Source: Bacillota bacterium (GTDB lineage: Bacteria > Bacillota > Syntrophomonadia > Syntrophomonadales > Syntrophomonadaceae). Taken from it: a DNA stretch of 7,095 bases. A model generated the notes under the pieces. It searched no databases. It was not told where the DNA came from and saw only the letters and a list, made by a program, of their open reading frames with translations. Numbering within the stretch: the stretch's first letter is position 1; every line of letters begins with the position of its first letter. Below are positions 5,299 to 7,095 of the stretch, one piece after another. Location: NCBI GenBank assembly GCA_017861475.1, contig JAGFXV010000088.1:1-7095 (forward strand), written 5' to 3'. The position numbers were made by a program, and so were the translations under genes.

Positions 5299-6843
5299 CT
5301 AGTCTGCAAAATCAATGGTCGCTGTGTACCATTGGGTCCCGTCCAAAACCAAATAAATATATTTGCCGTCGGGATCACTGGTATCAAACTTCAGGTACTC
5401 GCTGTCGCTGATCAGCTCAGTTGCTGCTCCGGCGGGATCGATCTGATAAATCTTGTCAACTTCGGAAAGATTGAGCTCTGCAAATGTATACTTGTCATAT
5501 AAAACCCCATCGTTCTCTACATCACCGATAAGATCAACATCAACCGCTTCAGGGGCTTCCCATTCAAGCTTGGCTTCATAGACTGCTCCGTCTTGGTCTT
5601 CCGCTGTCAGAACATAGTCGGCGGTTTCTCTTTGCACATTGAACCAGAGAGTATCATCCGTATCAGGAGTCAGAGTGACCGGGTCCTCATCATTTTTGGT
5701 CAGGCTGAGCTCAGCGATGTTGTCCGCATCCAGCGAAATCACTTCATCATCAGCAACCAGCTTGTATTCTTCATAGATTTTGTTATTATGGATGCCCACC
5801 TGTCCGGTCCGTTCCAATTCAGCAGCATTGATTTCCTTTACCACGGTCACTTCGCAACTGGTGGATATGGTGTCTTCTTCATCTTCAGTATTGGTGGCAG
5901 TAACCTTGATGGTAACAACGCCGGTTTGATCTGCGGCAGCAGTTACGACGCCATCCTCATCAACGGTAGCCAGATCTGTGTCACTGCTTGACCAGGCAAG
6001 TCCAGTGTAGGCATCATCACATTCAAGGGTCGCGCCCAGGTCAAGTGTCTTGCCTTGCTCGAGCGTTGCACTCTCCTGCATGCTGATCAGTTCATCGGTG
6101 GCTTCTTCATCCAGGATGCGCTGCAGGATGGTAGCCATTTCCGCCCGGGTAATGCAGCTGTTGGGATTAAACTTGCCATCTGGTGAGCCTTTCATTAAAC
6201 CTTCCTTGTACAATGCCAGGATGTAACCGAGATCCTCTTTGGAAATCAGCAGATAATCTGAGTAGGGCATTTCCGTGGTATCCACCGGTTCAAGCTTCAT
6301 GGCTTTGGCTACCCATACTGCGATCAAAGCACGGTCGGCCTGGACTGCAGAATGGAAGCGGTTAACGTTGATGATCCCATGTTTGGCTGCTTTTCTGTAG
6401 GATTTTTGTACCCAGGCCGGGACATCTTCATCAGCCTCAGTATCTTCATCCTCATTCAAGACTTCATCTGTATCTTCTTCATCGTCACCAGCCAAACGCA
6501 TTAGAAGTTCAACACATTCGGCCTGAGTCACGGACTGATCAGGCTGGAACGTACCATCGGGATAGCCGTTGAATAATCCCATTTCAGTCAGCAGATCGAT
6601 GGATCCTTTCGCCCAATGATTTTCCGCATCTTTGAATTTGGAGGCTTTTTTAACTTTCTTTTCGTTTTCATTCTGAACGGTTGTTTCACTCTGGACTTTC
6701 TTTTCTTTTTGGACCCGATATTTTTCTTTCAATTCCTTGTTAACTTTATTCTTTTCCATATAATTGGCGGGATTCGCCACTGCCATACTGCTGAAAGCAA
6801 ATAAAAGCAAAAGCGACAGTAATACAGATAATGTTTTCTTCAT
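5299..6843 (-). CDS. Secreted SLH-domain surface protein with Big2-like domain
   Basis: 514 residues from the ATG at 6843. An upstream in-frame ATG at 6849 sits only 1 nt from the AAGGAGG site, whereas 6843 is 7 nt away, so 6843 is preferred. MKKTLSVLLSLLLLFAFSSMAVA is a signal peptide, with probable cleavage after residue 23. A K/E/Q-rich linker (about 27-68) precedes three SLH repeats: 69-118 (HWAKGSIDLLTEMGLFNGYPDGTFQP), a degenerate second at 144-186, and a canonical third at 192-244 (GSPDGKFNPNSCITRAEM). A 22-residue Asp/Glu-rich linker separates the first two. A Big2-type Ig-like domain follows at 252-335 (LAWSSSDTDLATVDEDGVVTA). The last 170 residues are not recognised and look like two related units (344-430 and 436-514). 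SLH domains bind pyruvylated or other wall polymers, so this is a non-covalently wall-attached protein. The mature protein is strongly acidic. It has its own terminator and appears monocistronic. Confidence 0.93.
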   Translation of the reverse strand: MKKTLSVLLSLLLLFAFSSMAVANPANYMEKNKVNKELKEKYRVQKEKKVQSETTVQNENEKKVKKASKFKDAENHWAKGSIDLLTEMGLFNGYPDGTFQPDQSVTQAECVELLMRLAGDDEEDTDEVLNEDEDTEADEDVPAWVQKSYRKAAKHGIINVNRFHSAVQADRALIAVWVAKAMKLEPVDTTEMPYSDYLLISKEDLGYILALYKEGLMKGSPDGKFNPNSCITRAEMATILQRILDEEATDELISMQESATLEQGKTLDLGATLECDDAYTGLAWSSSDTDLATVDEDGVVTAAADQTGVVTIKVTATNTEDEEDTISTSCEVTVVKEINAAELERTGQVGIHNNKIYEEYKLVADDEVISLDADNIAELSLTKNDEDPVTLTPDTDDTLWFNVQRETADYVLTAEDQDGAVYEAKLEWEAPEAVDVDLIGDVENDGVLYDKYTFAELNLSEVDKIYQIDPAGAATELISDSEYLKFDTSDPDGKYIYLVLDGTQWYTATIDFAD

Positions 6844-6850
6844 AATCATT

Positions 6851-6857
6851 CCTCCTT
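6851..6857 (-). promoter_or_regulatory. Ribosome binding site of the SLH gene
   Basis: AAGGAGG on the minus strand. Spacing is 1 nt to the first ATG (6849) and 7 nt to the second in-frame ATG (6843), which favours the second. The choice changes only two residues (Met-Ile) at the signal peptide. Confidence 0.8.
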
Positions 6858-6877
6858 TTCTATAATATGCGCAGGCT

Positions 6878-6891
6878 CATTTTCGAAAATG
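6878..6891. promoter_or_regulatory. 14-bp perfect palindrome, candidate operator between divergent genes
   Basis: CATTTTCGAAAATG equals its own reverse complement. It lies about 35 bp upstream of the SLH start and 90 bp upstream of the plus-strand gene at 6981. Such a dyad suits a dimeric regulator, but no cognate protein is in the window. No flanking T-run follows it, so it is not a terminator. The function is inferred from position only. Confidence 0.4.
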
Positions 6892-6980
6892 GGGTCGGAA
6901 GTAAATAGAATAGAAAACGAGCAGCTCAAAAATACTAATAATGATTTTATCCAATCAATCTATAAAAGGAGGTAAATATT

Positions 6981-7095
6981 ATGGAAGAAAAAAACAGCGG
7001 CAAGGACATCAAACTCATAAATAACGTGATTAAATCCAATGGAGCGAACAAGTGCCCTAAAAAAGATGAGGATAATAATTGCCTGGTTCCGGGAG
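6981..7095 (+). CDS. Unrecognised protein, N-terminal part, cut by the window edge
   Basis: ATG at 6981 follows a strong AAAGGAGG with 8-nt spacing, and the frame is open for 38 codons to the edge. The visible part starts MEEKNSGKDIKLINNVIKSN and continues through KCPKKDEDNNCLVPG. It is hydrophilic and Lys/Asp/Asn-rich, with two cysteines 11 residues apart and no signal peptide or membrane segment. It is divergent from the SLH gene and shares the 137-bp gap with it. No family could be recognised, and both its full length and its function are unknown. The ribosome binding site and open frame make it likely to be a real gene. Confidence 0.65.
   Translation, partial: MEEKNSGKDIKLINNVIKSNGANKCPKKDEDNNCLVPG

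Noticed and set aside
6929..6958. TTGATT-18-TATTTT on the minus strand as the SLH promoter
   Set aside because: The match to consensus is weak in an AT-rich gap with several equally poor alternatives, so it was not listed as a feature.

Overview
The window looks like a mid-GC, Gram-positive-type Bacillota chromosome, probably a clostridial or Negativicutes lineage. The reasons are the strong AGGAGG-type ribosome binding sites, a TTG start, a DUF421-DUF4363 gene pair and a secreted SLH-domain protein. No taxonomic marker was searched, so the lineage is an inference. Most of the window is ordinary chromosome. I found no CRISPR array, no complete mobile element, no tRNA or rRNA gene and no recognisable defence system.

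Layout from left to right. (1) 1-702, minus strand: a LysR-type regulator, open at the left edge. Its reading frame is broken just after the DNA-binding domain by what looks like a deletion of about 29 nt. (2) 703-972: a 270-bp gap holding a 14-bp AT-rich palindrome and two long perfect hairpins, then a candidate promoter and a Shine-Dalgarno site for prfC. (3) 973-2556, plus strand: prfC, peptide chain release factor 3, intact. (4) 2567-2645: a near-perfect 79-bp palindrome with 32-bp arms, filling the space between convergent genes. (5) 2648-3723, minus strand: a translationally coupled pair, a DUF421/YetF-like membrane protein followed by a DUF4363 protein. (6) 3724-3933: a leader with a 19-codon mini-ORF behind a strong SD and a stretch resembling an acyl-CoA dehydrogenase N-terminus. 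(7) 3934-5208, plus strand: a class III (CaiB/BaiF) CoA-transferase, whose real start lies 63 codons inside the longest ORF. (8) 5245-5283: an intrinsic terminator reading on the minus strand. (9) 5299-6843, minus strand: a secreted surface protein with three SLH repeats, a Big2-like domain and a C-terminal region that appears to be a divergent tandem duplication. (10) 6844-6980: a divergent promoter region with a 14-bp perfect palindrome. (11) 6981-7095, plus strand: the start of an unrecognised gene that runs off the right edge.

The genes do not form one pathway. RF3 acts in translation termination. The DUF421/DUF4363 pair is a membrane module. The CoA-transferase is a stand-alone metabolic gene, with no partner dehydratase, ligase or dehydrogenase in view. 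The SLH protein is a cell-envelope component. The points most worth a second look are the deleted LysR gene, the REP/MITE-like palindromes, the possible dehydrogenase remnant ahead of the CoA-transferase, and the uncharacterised duplicated C-terminus of the SLH protein.
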